Assembly: GCA_003482455.1 (NCBI GenBank)
Contig: DMYW01000030.1
Coordinates: forward strand, 1-52,636
Origin: Rheinheimera sp.
GTDB lineage: Bacteria; Pseudomonadota; Gammaproteobacteria; Enterobacterales; Alteromonadaceae
DNA: 52,636 nt
Direction: 5' to 3'
Shown here: positions 16,470-24,380 of the stretch, piece after piece
How the letters are laid out: each line of letters opens with the position of its first letter
How positions within the stretch are numbered: position 1 is the stretch's first letter
Program-made: the position numbers and the translations under genes
Notes under the pieces: model-generated
The model's input: only the letters and a program-made list of their open reading frames with translations
The model's database searches: none
What the model was told of the DNA's origin: nothing

Positions 16470-17792
16470 TTACCAAAATGCGGCCAGCGCGGGATTGGCG
16501 CGAAAACTGGCTTGGTTGTTTTCAGAAACTATAGTCGTGCTTTGCGGCGCTGCCGCGGCGGCTTGCGCTGTTGAAGCCACGGAAGCTGCTACCGCTGTTT
16601 TGCCTGTCCCGGTCGCACCGTCGGCTGATAACGCTTGTTGCACCGCGGCAAAAGCCTGCGCCAGATCCGCCAGCAAGTCGCGTGGGTCTTCAATACCAAC
16701 TGACAAACGAATAAGCGTTGGGCCAATACCCGCGGTTTTTTGCGCTTCTGCGTTCATCGACGCATGCGTCATGCTGCCTGGGTGGCAAATCAAACTTTCG
16801 ATACCACCGAGTGACTGCGCCAGCGTGAAGCACTGCAGCGCTTCAAAAAATACCGACAGATATTTTTCGTCAGCGGCTAAATCAAAACTGACCATACCGC
16901 CAAAGCCATGTTGTTGCGCTTTCGCAATCTCATGGCCTGGATGTGATTTCAGACCTGGATAATAAGTTTTCGCCACCAGCGGCTGCGTTTCTAAATAGTC
17001 GACAATTTGCGCCGCGTTTTCTTGGTGCGCTTTCATCCGCGGCAACAAGGTGCGAATGCCCCGCAAGGTTAGGTGCGAATCAAAAGCACCTGCCGTGACG
17101 CCCAAGCAGTTCGCCCACCATTTCAGTTCATCGCCCAGCGCAGCGTCTTTGATAATCAAGGCGCCGCCAACGATGTCGCTGTGGCCGTTTAAATATTTGG
17201 TGGTCGAGTGCAGCACTAAATCGGCGCCCAAGGCGATAGGGTTTTGCAGCACCGGCGATAAAAAGGTGTTATCGACCAGCACCAACGCATTTAGTGGTTT
17301 TGCCACGTCGCACACAGCGCGAATATCAGTGATTTGCAGCAGTGGGTTGCTGGGCGTTTCTAACCAAATCAGTTTTGGTTTGGCTGCTTTGACCTGCTCA
17401 GCCCAATCGGCTTGTTGGAAATTGACAATCACTAACTTAAAGGCGCGTTTTTTGGCCGATAAGTTGGTAAACAACCGATAGCTGCCGCCATAACAGTCAT
17501 GCGGGATCACCAGCGTGTCGTCTGGCGTTAACACTTGCAGCGCTAGCACACAAGCGGACATGCCGGTGTTGGTGACGAGGCCTTTAGCGCCGCCTTCAAG
17601 CTCACACAAAGCATCACCCAATAAATCACGAGTTGGGTTGTTCGAGCGCGAATAATCGTATTTACCGGGCTTGCGAAAGCCTTCGAGTTCATAGGTGGAG
17701 GTCAGGTACATCGGTGGCGTCACGGCACCAAAAGCAGGGTCTTGCGCGATACCGGCGCGGGCAGAAATGGTAGCTGAGTGACGATTTGACAT
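16470..17792 (-). CDS. metB: Cystathionine gamma-synthase with an unusual C-terminal tail
   Basis: PLP enzyme that joins an activated homoserine (O-succinyl form in most gammaproteobacteria) to cysteine, giving cystathionine. It has the Cys/Met-metabolism fold with NPTR (52-55) and PLP lysine Lys199 in STTKYLNG. The conserved enzyme ends near residue 388, as in the E. coli protein of about 386. Here some 50 extra residues follow, rich in Ala, Thr and Ser (DGATGTGKTAVAASVAS onward), ending FRANPALAAFW. No frameshift or linker-fused domain is evident, so the tail looks genuine and probably disordered. It is the first gene of metBL, with a MetJ-box array and strong promoter upstream. Confidence 0.94.
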   Translation of the reverse strand: MSNRHSATISARAGIAQDPAFGAVTPPMYLTSTYELEGFRKPGKYDYSRSNNPTRDLLGDALCELEGGAKGLVTNTGMSACVLALQVLTPDDTLVIPHDCYGGSYRLFTNLSAKKRAFKLVIVNFQQADWAEQVKAAKPKLIWLETPSNPLLQITDIRAVCDVAKPLNALVLVDNTFLSPVLQNPIALGADLVLHSTTKYLNGHSDIVGGALIIKDAALGDELKWWANCLGVTAGAFDSHLTLRGIRTLLPRMKAHQENAAQIVDYLETQPLVAKTYYPGLKSHPGHEIAKAQQHGFGGMVSFDLAADEKYLSVFFEALQCFTLAQSLGGIESLICHPGSMTHASMNAEAQKTAGIGPTLIRLSVGIEDPRDLLADLAQAFAAVQQALSADGATGTGKTAVAASVASTAQAAAAAPQSTTIVSENNQASFRANPALAAFW

Positions 17793-17803
17793 AATGGACC
17801 TCG

Positions 17804-17835
17804 AAACATTCGGATGTTTAGACGTCTAAAAGTAT
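17804..17835. promoter_or_regulatory. MetJ-box array on the metB side
   Basis: Consecutive 8-bp units in phase with a perfect AGACGTCT at 17820-17827. The flanking units (17812-17819 GGATGTTT, 17828-17835 AAAAGTAT) match 5 of 8 and 17804-17811 matches 4 of 8. It covers the -10 of the metB promoter and extends downstream toward the metB start. Confidence 0.8.
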
Positions 17836-17858
17836 ACCGACGTAAAAATAGAAGTCAA
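17831..17858 (-). promoter_or_regulatory. metB promoter
   Basis: Minus-strand -35 TTGACT (17858-17853) and -10 TATACT (17836-17831) are separated by 16 bp. The -35 lies in one MetJ array and the -10 in the other, so repressor bound at either would block it. Confidence 0.75.
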
Positions 17859-17873
17859 AACATTTAGACGTCT
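17850..17873. promoter_or_regulatory. MetJ-box array on the metJ side
   Basis: Three 8-bp units in phase: AGAAGTCA (6 of 8), AAACATTT (5 of 8) and a perfect AGACGTCT at 17866-17873. It lies upstream of metJ and overlaps the -35 of metB. Confidence 0.8.
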
Positions 17874-17887
17874 ATCATGATTATTTC

Positions 17888-17917
17888 TTGCGCATTATTT
17901 GTTTCTAGGCGTATAAA
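17888..17917 (+). promoter_or_regulatory. Probable metJ promoter
   Basis: TTGCGC (17888-17893) and TATAAA (17912-17917) are 18 bp apart on the plus strand, about 60 nt before the metJ ATG. Confidence 0.45.
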
Positions 17918-17977
17918 TGAGTAAAATTTCGGGCCAATTGCGTAAAGCACAACATACATATAAATCAAGGTACAACT

Positions 17978-18313
17978 ATGGCTAAGTGGAATGGTGAATA
18001 CATTCACCCTTATGCAGAGCATGGAAAGAAATCTGAACAAGTAAAAAAGATCACCGTTTCTATTCCGCTCAACGTGTTAAAAGTTCTCACTGATGAGAGA
18101 ACTCGTCGTCAAGTCAATAACTTACGTCACGCGACCAACAGCGAATTGTTATGCGAAGCCTTCTTGCATGCATTCACCGGTCAGCCGTTGCCAGCAGACG
18201 AAGACTTGCGGAAAGACAACCCGCACCAGATCCCAATCGAAGTTCGCAACATTCTGACTAGCATGGGAAAACCAATCCCAGATATTCAAGCGGCGGACAC
18301 CGACGAAGAATAA
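17978..18313 (+). CDS. metJ: Methionine repressor MetJ
   Basis: Ribbon-helix-helix repressor that binds tandem met boxes with S-adenosylmethionine as corepressor. Residues 1-75 are nearly identical to E. coli MetJ, including the operator-contacting strand KKITVSIP and the helix RRQVNNLRHATNSELLCEAF. After residue 80 it diverges and ends in an acidic tail, ADTDEE, for a total of 111 against 105 in E. coli. It is transcribed divergently from metB across two MetJ-box arrays, so both the biosynthetic operon and the repressor itself are likely repressed. Confidence 0.98.
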   Translation: MAKWNGEYIHPYAEHGKKSEQVKKITVSIPLNVLKVLTDERTRRQVNNLRHATNSELLCEAFLHAFTGQPLPADEDLRKDNPHQIPIEVRNILTSMGKPIPDIQAADTDEE

Positions 18314-18386
18314 TCGCGATACGCCGTCGACCAACGATAAAAACCCCACGCGGCGTCTCGAGAACAACTACAGATCAACAGGTACA

Positions 18387-18414
18387 AAAAAACCGCGCAT
18401 TAGCGCGGTTTTTT
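18387..18414. terminator. Bidirectional terminator between metJ and the malic enzyme gene
   Basis: A 12-bp stem, AAAAAACCGCGC with GCGCGGTTTTTT, and ATTA loop lie between convergent genes. Confidence 0.88.
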
Positions 18415-18439
18415 CTTGGCTGATGAACAGTACCTAGGC

Positions 18440-19684
18440 TTACGATTCCATGTAACCCACAGGCATTGGAATGCGCGCCACACCAGACTTTACCGCGGCT
18501 TCAGCCACCGCGCGGGCAACGCGTGGCAACAAACGTGGGTCCATCGGTTTTGGAATGATGTAACCTGAGCCAAACTCCAGCGCATCAACTTGCGCCGCAT
18601 GCAGCACCGACGCGGGCACCGGTTCTTTCGCAATAGCGCGAATGGCGTGCACGGCAGCGATCTTCATCTCGTCATTAATCACGCTGGCACGCACATCCAA
18701 AGCGCCACGGAAGATAAATGGGAAACACAACACGTTGTTGACTTGGTTCGGGTAATCCGAACGACCGGTCGCCATGATGAGGTCAGTACGCTGCGCGTGC
18801 GCCGCTTCTGGCCGGATTTCCGGGTCAGGGTTGGAACAGGCAAAAATCACCGGCTTGTCAGCCATCAGTTTAATAGCTTCAGGTGGTAAGGCGTCCGGGC
18901 CTGACACGCCAACGAACACATCTGCGCCATCCAAGGCATCTTCCAACGTACGCTTGTCGGTATTATTGGCGAACAAGGTTTTGTATTTGTTCAAATCGTC
19001 ACGGCGGGTATGAATCACCCCTTTGGTATCCAGCATGTAGATATATTCACGCTTGGCACCGCACTTAATCAGCAATTCCATACAGGCAATCGCAGCAGCA
19101 CCCGCGCCCATACAGACGATGGTGACCTTGCGGATATCTTTGCCTTGAATTTCTAGGGCGTTGAGCAAACCTGCGGCGGTGACAATTGCCGTACCGTGCT
19201 GGTCGTCATGGAACACTGGGATGTTACAGCGTTTGATCAGCTCTTTTTCAATCTCAAAACACTCAGGTGATTTGATATCTTCTAAGTTGATGCCACCGAA
19301 GGTATCCGCGATGTTGGCAACCGTATTGATAAAATCTTCGGTGGTGCGATGCGTCACTTCGATATCAATCGAATCTAAACCGGCAAAACGCTTGAATAAC
19401 AAGGCTTTACCTTCCATTACTGGTTTAGAGGCCATCGGGCCTAAATTGCCTAAACCAAGGATCGCTGTGCCGTTGCTAATGACCGCAACCAAATTACCTT
19501 TCGCTGTGTACTTGTACACGTTGTCGATGTCGGCGGCGATTTCACGCACCGGTTCGGCCACACCTGGGCTGTAAGCGAGGGCCAGATCCTTGACCGTTTC
19601 AGCGGGTTTACTGATCTCGATACTGATTTTGCCGGGTTTGGGCTCGGCATGGTATTGCAGCGCTGCTTGTCTGAAATCTGTCAT
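18440..19684 (-). CDS. Malic enzyme, short form without phosphotransacetylase domain
   Basis: Oxidative decarboxylation of malate to pyruvate, linking the citrate cycle to gluconeogenic and NAD(P)H supply. The N-terminal malic domain has LAYSPGVAEPV (37-47) and the metal/substrate region HDDQHGTAIV. The Rossmann part has the cofactor loop VCMGAGAAAIA. It corresponds to the first 420 or so residues of E. coli MaeB but lacks the C-terminal acetyltransferase-like half (MaeB is about 760 residues). It ends cleanly, with terminator spacing typical of an intact gene, so this is the natural short form rather than a truncation. NAD versus NADP preference cannot be settled by eye. Confidence 0.93.
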   Translation of the reverse strand: MTDFRQAALQYHAEPKPGKISIEISKPAETVKDLALAYSPGVAEPVREIAADIDNVYKYTAKGNLVAVISNGTAILGLGNLGPMASKPVMEGKALLFKRFAGLDSIDIEVTHRTTEDFINTVANIADTFGGINLEDIKSPECFEIEKELIKRCNIPVFHDDQHGTAIVTAAGLLNALEIQGKDIRKVTIVCMGAGAAAIACMELLIKCGAKREYIYMLDTKGVIHTRRDDLNKYKTLFANNTDKRTLEDALDGADVFVGVSGPDALPPEAIKLMADKPVIFACSNPDPEIRPEAAHAQRTDLIMATGRSDYPNQVNNVLCFPFIFRGALDVRASVINDEMKIAAVHAIRAIAKEPVPASVLHAAQVDALEFGSGYIIPKPMDPRLLPRVARAVAEAAVKSGVARIPMPVGYMES

Positions 19685-20399
19685 GGTAAGAGGTCCTGAG
19701 GCTTGCCCTTTTTGGGCTTATAAGTTCATGTGCCAATCGTGCTATCCATTTGCCACGCGGGTACGGTGCGGGCAAGGCGGCTCATTGTAATGAGCCAACT
19801 AGTTGATGCCTATGAAAAGCTGTCTGATCGTACCTCTGTCCAGCCAAGCACTTATCACGCACGCGTCGTGCTTTACTGGTACTTTTTTAGACGGAATAAA
19901 CATCCAGACTGCCATTGCACAGAAATCAACCACTTCGGTTATACCAAGATTCCGACGCGCTGCCAAGCCAAAAAAGCCTTACTGGTATGACCAGAAGTAA
20001 TCTTTTTTTGGCCTATGCAATGAAACTGCATATTCAACCACATAGAAAATGCAATCCAGCAAGTATTTATGCAAAACAAGAATTCATAGATTTGATATAT
20101 TGTTTAAATTCAACCACTTATACCTATAAAGCAAACAATCTGCGTGAATAATAAGCAATCGATTTATGCAGTCATTGTTTGTGGCAACAAAGAGTTGCCA
20201 TCAGGTGAGCTGTCATTCATACACTGGCATGCATCGGGAGAGGCGCAACAGGCACGATTTGCATGCAGTTCAACGTGGGCGCGCACAGCGAAATGACGGA
20301 CATCAGCAGGAAGGGGAATAGCACGCTTGAGCAAAACAAAAACGGCAGCTGCAGAAACAACAAAGGCACCTTGCGGTGCCTTTATCGGGAAGGGTTCGC
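19685..20399. other. Long intergenic region between malic enzyme and rpmE genes
   Basis: About 715 bp without a credible gene. It contains the rpmE terminator at its right end and an inverted repeat TGGCAAC/GTTGCCA (20182-20200, 5-nt loop, no T-tract). It is AT-rich around 20020-20150. The short open frames here have no ribosome sites or recognisable products. Confidence 0.55.
20362..20383 (-). terminator. rpmE terminator
   Basis: AAAGGCACC (20362-20370) pairs with GGTGCCTTT (20375-20383) around a TTGC loop. On the minus strand it is followed by TTTGTTGTTT. It starts 17 nt after the rpmE stop. Confidence 0.8.
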
Positions 20400-20612
20400 T
20401 TATTTTGAACCCAGAACGCCGAAACGTTTTTTGAAGCGGTCAACACGACCACCTACGTCCAGAACTTTTTGTTTGCCAGTGTAGAATGGGTGGCAAGCAG
20501 AGCAAACGTCCAAGTGGATGTCTTTGCACAGAGCTGAACGAGTTTTGAAAGAATTACCGCAAGTACAAGTTGCAGTGATTTCTTTGTATTCTGGATGGAT
20601 ACCTTGTTTCAT
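20400..20612 (-). CDS. rpmE: 50S ribosomal protein L31, zinc-binding form
   Basis: 70 residues, starting MKQGIHPEY. Cysteines at 16, 18, 37 and 40 (TCTC and VCSAC) form the zinc ribbon of the C+ type L31, the form replaced by the YkgM paralogue under zinc starvation in many bacteria. It ends in the usual basic RFKKRFG region. It has its own promoter with a GC-rich discriminator and its own terminator, and is divergent from priA. Confidence 0.97.
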   Translation of the reverse strand: MKQGIHPEYKEITATCTCGNSFKTRSALCKDIHLDVCSACHPFYTGKQKVLDVGGRVDRFKKRFGVLGSK

Positions 20613-20965
20613 GGGATGCCTCTTCAGGTCGTATCGCTATCTGATCAGCCGATCTGTCAGACACCATACGTAATTTCAGTTTAAACAGGGCGCGTAGCTT
20701 ACTGGAATCAATTCGATGATTCAATAAAAAAGATCGCCAGCGCCATTATTCAAGCGCATTTTTTGATCATTTTTCAGCTGGCAAAAGCTGTTTTTAACTC
20801 AATACCAGTCTATCCAGCGGTCCTATCTGCCAAAAGCTGTTGCATACCGCCAGCGAAATACTTGGTTGGTTCATCAGCGCTGACCTGTGCTGTTGTGGCA
20901 AAAAGCGTTGGTTTTCGCCCCGCGCCTGCGTACACTTAACTTTTTTCGGCTTTGGATTGCCCTGC
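20613..20965. other. Divergent rpmE-priA intergenic region
   Basis: 353 bp. It holds the rpmE promoter at 20696-20724. The frame of priA stays open upstream to 20840, but that translation is Cys/Trp-rich and unlike any PriA N-terminus. Nothing else is recognised. Confidence 0.55.
20696..20724 (-). promoter_or_regulatory. rpmE promoter
   Basis: Minus-strand -35 TTGAAT (20724-20719), 17-bp spacer and -10 TAAGCT (20701-20696), followed by a GCGCCC discriminator, a feature of stringently controlled ribosomal promoters. Confidence 0.55.
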
Positions 20966-23125
20966 ATGATTGTCCGTGTTGCGCTGCCGGTACCGCTGCG
21001 CCAACCCTTTGATTATCAAATTGATGATGCATTAAACCCGCAACTGGGGCTGCGGGTGCGCGTGCCTTTTGGTTCTCGGCAACTGATTGGCATCATCTGG
21101 CAACTCAACCCGACGGATAGTTTTGACCTTACTGCTTTAAAAGTCGTCAGCGAATTACTGGATGCCACCCCAGTCATTGATGCGGAATTGACGCAGCTGC
21201 TGAACTTCGCCGCCGACTATTACCACCACCCCATCGGCGAAGTTTATACCACAGCCTTACCTGCGTTGTTGCGCGAAGGTCGTGCGCAAGATGCCGTACA
21301 AGCGCGCCAACTGGTTGCGCTACCAGACGCCGACACGGCAGGCCTGAAACGCGCGCCAAAACAATTGGCCTTGTGGCAACAACTGCAACAAGGGCCTTTG
21401 GCCGAAACACTGTTAATTGGCCAAAGCCAAACGGTGCAGGCGCTCGTCGATAAACAGCTAGTGCAGTGGCAACTGTGCCCGCTCGAACCTTATTCCTATC
21501 AGGCGGAACTGCAAGCGCCGCTGCCGCTCAATCCAGCGCAAGCGCTAGCCGTTGCAGCGATTCATCAAGCGAAACAACAATTCAGTCGGTTTTTACTGGA
21601 AGGCGTCACCGGTTCTGGCAAAACGGAAGTGTATTTGCAGGCGATCACGCCTTTTTTGCGACAAGGCTTGCAGGTGCTGGTGCTAGTTCCTGAAATTGGT
21701 TTAACGCCACAAACCTTAAGCCGCTTTGCCAAACGCTTCGCTGTGCCGATGCAAGTGTGGCATTCCAATATGACGGATCACGAACGGTTGGCGGCGTGGC
21801 AAGCCAGTCAAACCGGAGCCGCCGCCATTACGATCGGCACTCGCTCTGCGCTGTTTTTACCTTTTAAACAGCTAGGGTTGATCATCATCGATGAAGAACA
21901 TGATGCGTCGCTCAAGCAACAAGAGGGGTTCCGTTACCACGCCCGTGATTTAGCCATTAAACGTGCAAGCTTAGTGCAATGCCCTGTGGTGCTGGGTTCA
22001 GCAACGCCTAGTTTAGAGACCTTGTACAATGTGCAACAAGGCCGCTTTGCCCATTTACAGTTGCCCGAACGCGCGACCAATGCTCAAGTACCACGAATTG
22101 AACTGCTGGATTTAAAACAGCAAGTGCTGACCCATGGTCTTGCCAGCGGCACCATTGCTCGCGTCAAGCAACACCTAGCGCGCGGTGAGCAAGTGATGCT
22201 GTTTTTGAATCGTCGCGGCTTTGCGCCGGCACTGATTTGCCACGAATGCGGCTGGCTCACCGAATGCCCGCGTTGCAGCGCCTTTACCACCTATCACAAA
22301 CAAAGTCGTCAACTCGTGTGCCACCACTGTGGCACCAGTCGCACTGTCCCCCGGCAATGTGGCGGCTGTGGTTCCACGCAACTCGCGCCGGTTGGTCAAG
22401 GTACAGAGCAACTGGAAGAGCAGCTGAGCCAGCTATTCCCAGAAATCGCCATCAGCCGTCTGGACCGGGATAGCACCCGACGCAAAGGTGCGTTAGAACA
22501 ACGCTTAAATGACATCAATGACGGCGCTTGTCAGCTGATCGTCGGCACGCAAATGCTGGCGAAAGGCCATCATTTCCCCAATGTCACCTTGGTGGTGATC
22601 GTCGATGTGGATGGCGCGCTGTACAGCAGTGATTTTCGTGCTGGTGAGCAGCTGGCGCAGCTCATCACCCAAGTCGCCGGACGCGCCGGTCGAGCGCATT
22701 TACCAGGCACAGTGCTGCTACAAACCCATTACCCAGGGCACCCTATGCTGCAAGACGTGATCCAAAATGGTTACGCCTCTTATGCCCGCAGCGCCTTATT
22801 GGAGCGGCAACAAGCTCAATTACCGCCTTACCTGCATTTGGCTTTGTTTAAAACAGAAAGTTTAAAACCGGAAGTGGGACCACAGTGGCTGCAACTGCTC
22901 GCCAACGCCGTGCGCGAAGCAGGCCTGCCGGTGCAGCTGCTTGGCCCAGTGCAACCACCGCTAGAGCGCAAAGCAGGTAAGTTCCGCTGGCAGTTGCAGC
23001 TGTACGCCCGTGATCGCAAAGCTTTGCATCAGGCCTTAGCGCTCTTACTCAACGACTTTGGCCAGCATGCACTGACCCGTCAGTTGAAATGGCAATTGGA
23101 TGTCGACCCGCTCGACTTAAACTAG
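20966..23125 (+). CDS. priA: Primosomal protein N' (replication restart helicase PriA)
   Basis: Superfamily 2 3'-5' DNA helicase that recognises stalled forks and reloads the replisome. The start at 20966 gives MIVRVALPVPLRQPFDY, the family N-terminus of the 3'-DNA-binding domain. The Walker A motif GVTGSGKT is at 213-220 and DEEHD at 309-313. Further on is the zinc module built from CHECGW, CPRC, CHHC and CGGC pairs, which holds two zinc ions in the family. At 719 residues it is normal. It is divergent from rpmE and followed 89 bp later by ftsN. Confidence 0.96.
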   Translation: MIVRVALPVPLRQPFDYQIDDALNPQLGLRVRVPFGSRQLIGIIWQLNPTDSFDLTALKVVSELLDATPVIDAELTQLLNFAADYYHHPIGEVYTTALPALLREGRAQDAVQARQLVALPDADTAGLKRAPKQLALWQQLQQGPLAETLLIGQSQTVQALVDKQLVQWQLCPLEPYSYQAELQAPLPLNPAQALAVAAIHQAKQQFSRFLLEGVTGSGKTEVYLQAITPFLRQGLQVLVLVPEIGLTPQTLSRFAKRFAVPMQVWHSNMTDHERLAAWQASQTGAAAITIGTRSALFLPFKQLGLIIIDEEHDASLKQQEGFRYHARDLAIKRASLVQCPVVLGSATPSLETLYNVQQGRFAHLQLPERATNAQVPRIELLDLKQQVLTHGLASGTIARVKQHLARGEQVMLFLNRRGFAPALICHECGWLTECPRCSAFTTYHKQSRQLVCHHCGTSRTVPRQCGGCGSTQLAPVGQGTEQLEEQLSQLFPEIAISRLDRDSTRRKGALEQRLNDINDGACQLIVGTQMLAKGHHFPNVTLVVIVDVDGALYSSDFRAGEQLAQLITQVAGRAGRAHLPGTVLLQTHYPGHPMLQDVIQNGYASYARSALLERQQAQLPPYLHLALFKTESLKPEVGPQWLQLLANAVREAGLPVQLLGPVQPPLERKAGKFRWQLQLYARDRKALHQALALLLNDFGQHALTRQLKWQLDVDPLDLN

Positions 23126-23214
23126 CGTCGAACAATTCCCTTTTCGCGTCGTAACTGGTTACAATGCCCAAAGACTTTTAACTACCTGTGATTATTTTGC
23201 CAGCAAAAGCTCCC

Positions 23215-23754
23215 ATGCCTCAGCAAGACTACGTGAAAACCGCCAAACCTGCCCCGCGCAGTCGCAAGAAACAACCACCGAAGAAAAAGCTGCCGGTGCC
23301 ATTGCTTGCCGCCGTGTTGTTGTTGCTCATTGGGTTTGGGTATTTTTTGTGGCATATCTCACATCGTCCAGGCGCTGCCGAAATGGCCATGGAGCAACAA
23401 GCAGCCGCAGAAAAAGCAAAATTAACGAAAGAACAAGCCGCCGCCGAATTGCCGCCGAAACCGGTGAAAGAGCCTTATACCTATATCGAAGATCTGAAAA
23501 ACAAAGAAATCAAAGTGCAAGCTGAAGAGCTGGTGCAAAAAGCCCCTGCCACTATGTATTGCGGCACCTTCAAGTCGCTAGAAGAAGCCCAAGCACTAAA
23601 AGCCAAAATTGCCTTTGAAGGCGTCGCCGCCGAACTGAAAGAAAGTGACGGCAGATATCGTGTCACCGTCGGCCCTTATGCCAGTAAACGGATGGCGCAA
23701 ACCGACAAAAACAAACTCGAGCGCAATAAAGTCGCCAACTGCTGGATCCCGTAA
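23215..23754 (+). CDS. ftsN: Cell division protein FtsN (short form)
   Basis: Late divisome activator. Residues 1-27 are cytoplasmic, starting MPQQDYVKTAKP, matching the FtsA-binding N-terminus of FtsN. A membrane helix covers about 28-45. A charged Ala/Lys/Glu-rich periplasmic linker is followed by a C-terminal SPOR domain (about 112-179, from YCGTF to the end), which binds denuded septal glycan. At 179 residues it is much shorter than E. coli FtsN (319) because of the reduced linker. An upstream in-frame GTG at 23188 is less likely, because the conserved start begins at 23215. The priA-ftsN-hslVU order is conserved in gammaproteobacteria. Confidence 0.92.
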   Translation: MPQQDYVKTAKPAPRSRKKQPPKKKLPVPLLAAVLLLLIGFGYFLWHISHRPGAAEMAMEQQAAAEKAKLTKEQAAAELPPKPVKEPYTYIEDLKNKEIKVQAEELVQKAPATMYCGTFKSLEEAQALKAKIAFEGVAAELKESDGRYRVTVGPYASKRMAQTDKNKLERNKVANCWIP

Positions 23755-23790
23755 ACGTGCGGCAAGCGCTGGCAGTCCAGCGCACCGCCC

Positions 23791-23818
23791 CTTGAAATTC
23801 GTCGCGCCTCCCCCATCT
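23791..23818 (+). promoter_or_regulatory. Sigma-32-type heat-shock promoter of hslVU
   Basis: CTTGAAA (23791-23797) and CCCCATCT (23811-23818) are separated by 13 bp, an exact match to the RpoH consensus CTTGAAA-N(11-16)-CCCCATnT. The -10 ends 31 nt upstream of hslV. Confidence 0.85.
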
Positions 23819-23849
23819 CTCAGCTATTGACCCAAGCTGGAAGAATTCA

Positions 23850-24371
23850 ATGACCACAATTGTATCTGTACGCCGAAATGGTGAAGTTGCGCTCGGCGGT
23901 GATGGCCAAGTAACCCTTGGCAACACAGTGATGAAAGGCAACGCCAAAAAAGTTCGTCGTCTCTACCATGGCAAAGTGCTGGCTGGCTTTGCCGGCGGTA
24001 CCGCCGACGCTTTTACTTTATTCGAACGCTTTGAAGCCAAACTCGAGATGCACCAAGGCCACTTGTTGCGTGCCGCGGTCGAACTGGCCAAAGATTGGCG
24101 CACCGACCGTATGCTGCGCAAACTGGAAGCGCTGCTGGCGGTAGCGGACGCCAACACCTCACTCATCATCACCGGCAACGGCGATGTCGTTCAGCCCGAA
24201 AACGACTTGATTGCGATCGGCTCAGGTGGCCCCTTTGCCCAAGCAGCAGCGCGCGCTTTGTTTGAAAACACGGAGCTGCCAGCGCGTGACGTGGTGGAAA
24301 AAGCCTTAACCATTGCTGGAGATATCTGTATCTACACCAACCAGCACCACACGATTGAAGAATTAAAATAA
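23850..24371 (+). CDS. hslV: ATP-dependent protease proteolytic subunit HslV
   Basis: Proteasome-like double-hexamer peptidase that works with HslU. The sequence MTTIVSVRRNG exposes catalytic Thr2 after Met removal. GGDGQVTLGNTVMKG and the GFAGGTADAFTLFERFE block are family signatures. Length is 173 residues. It is 10 bp from hslU and is driven by a heat-shock promoter. Confidence 0.98.
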   Translation: MTTIVSVRRNGEVALGGDGQVTLGNTVMKGNAKKVRRLYHGKVLAGFAGGTADAFTLFERFEAKLEMHQGHLLRAAVELAKDWRTDRMLRKLEALLAVADANTSLIITGNGDVVQPENDLIAIGSGGPFAQAAARALFENTELPARDVVEKALTIAGDICIYTNQHHTIEELK

Positions 24372-24380
24372 GGGTTTGTT

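Noticed and set aside
20182..20200. TGGCAAC/GTTGCCA hairpin as a terminator
   Set aside because: No T-tract on either side and no gene ending nearby.
20840..20965. N-terminal extension of priA
   Set aside because: Translation is Cys/Trp-rich and unlike PriA; the conserved N-terminus starts at 20966.
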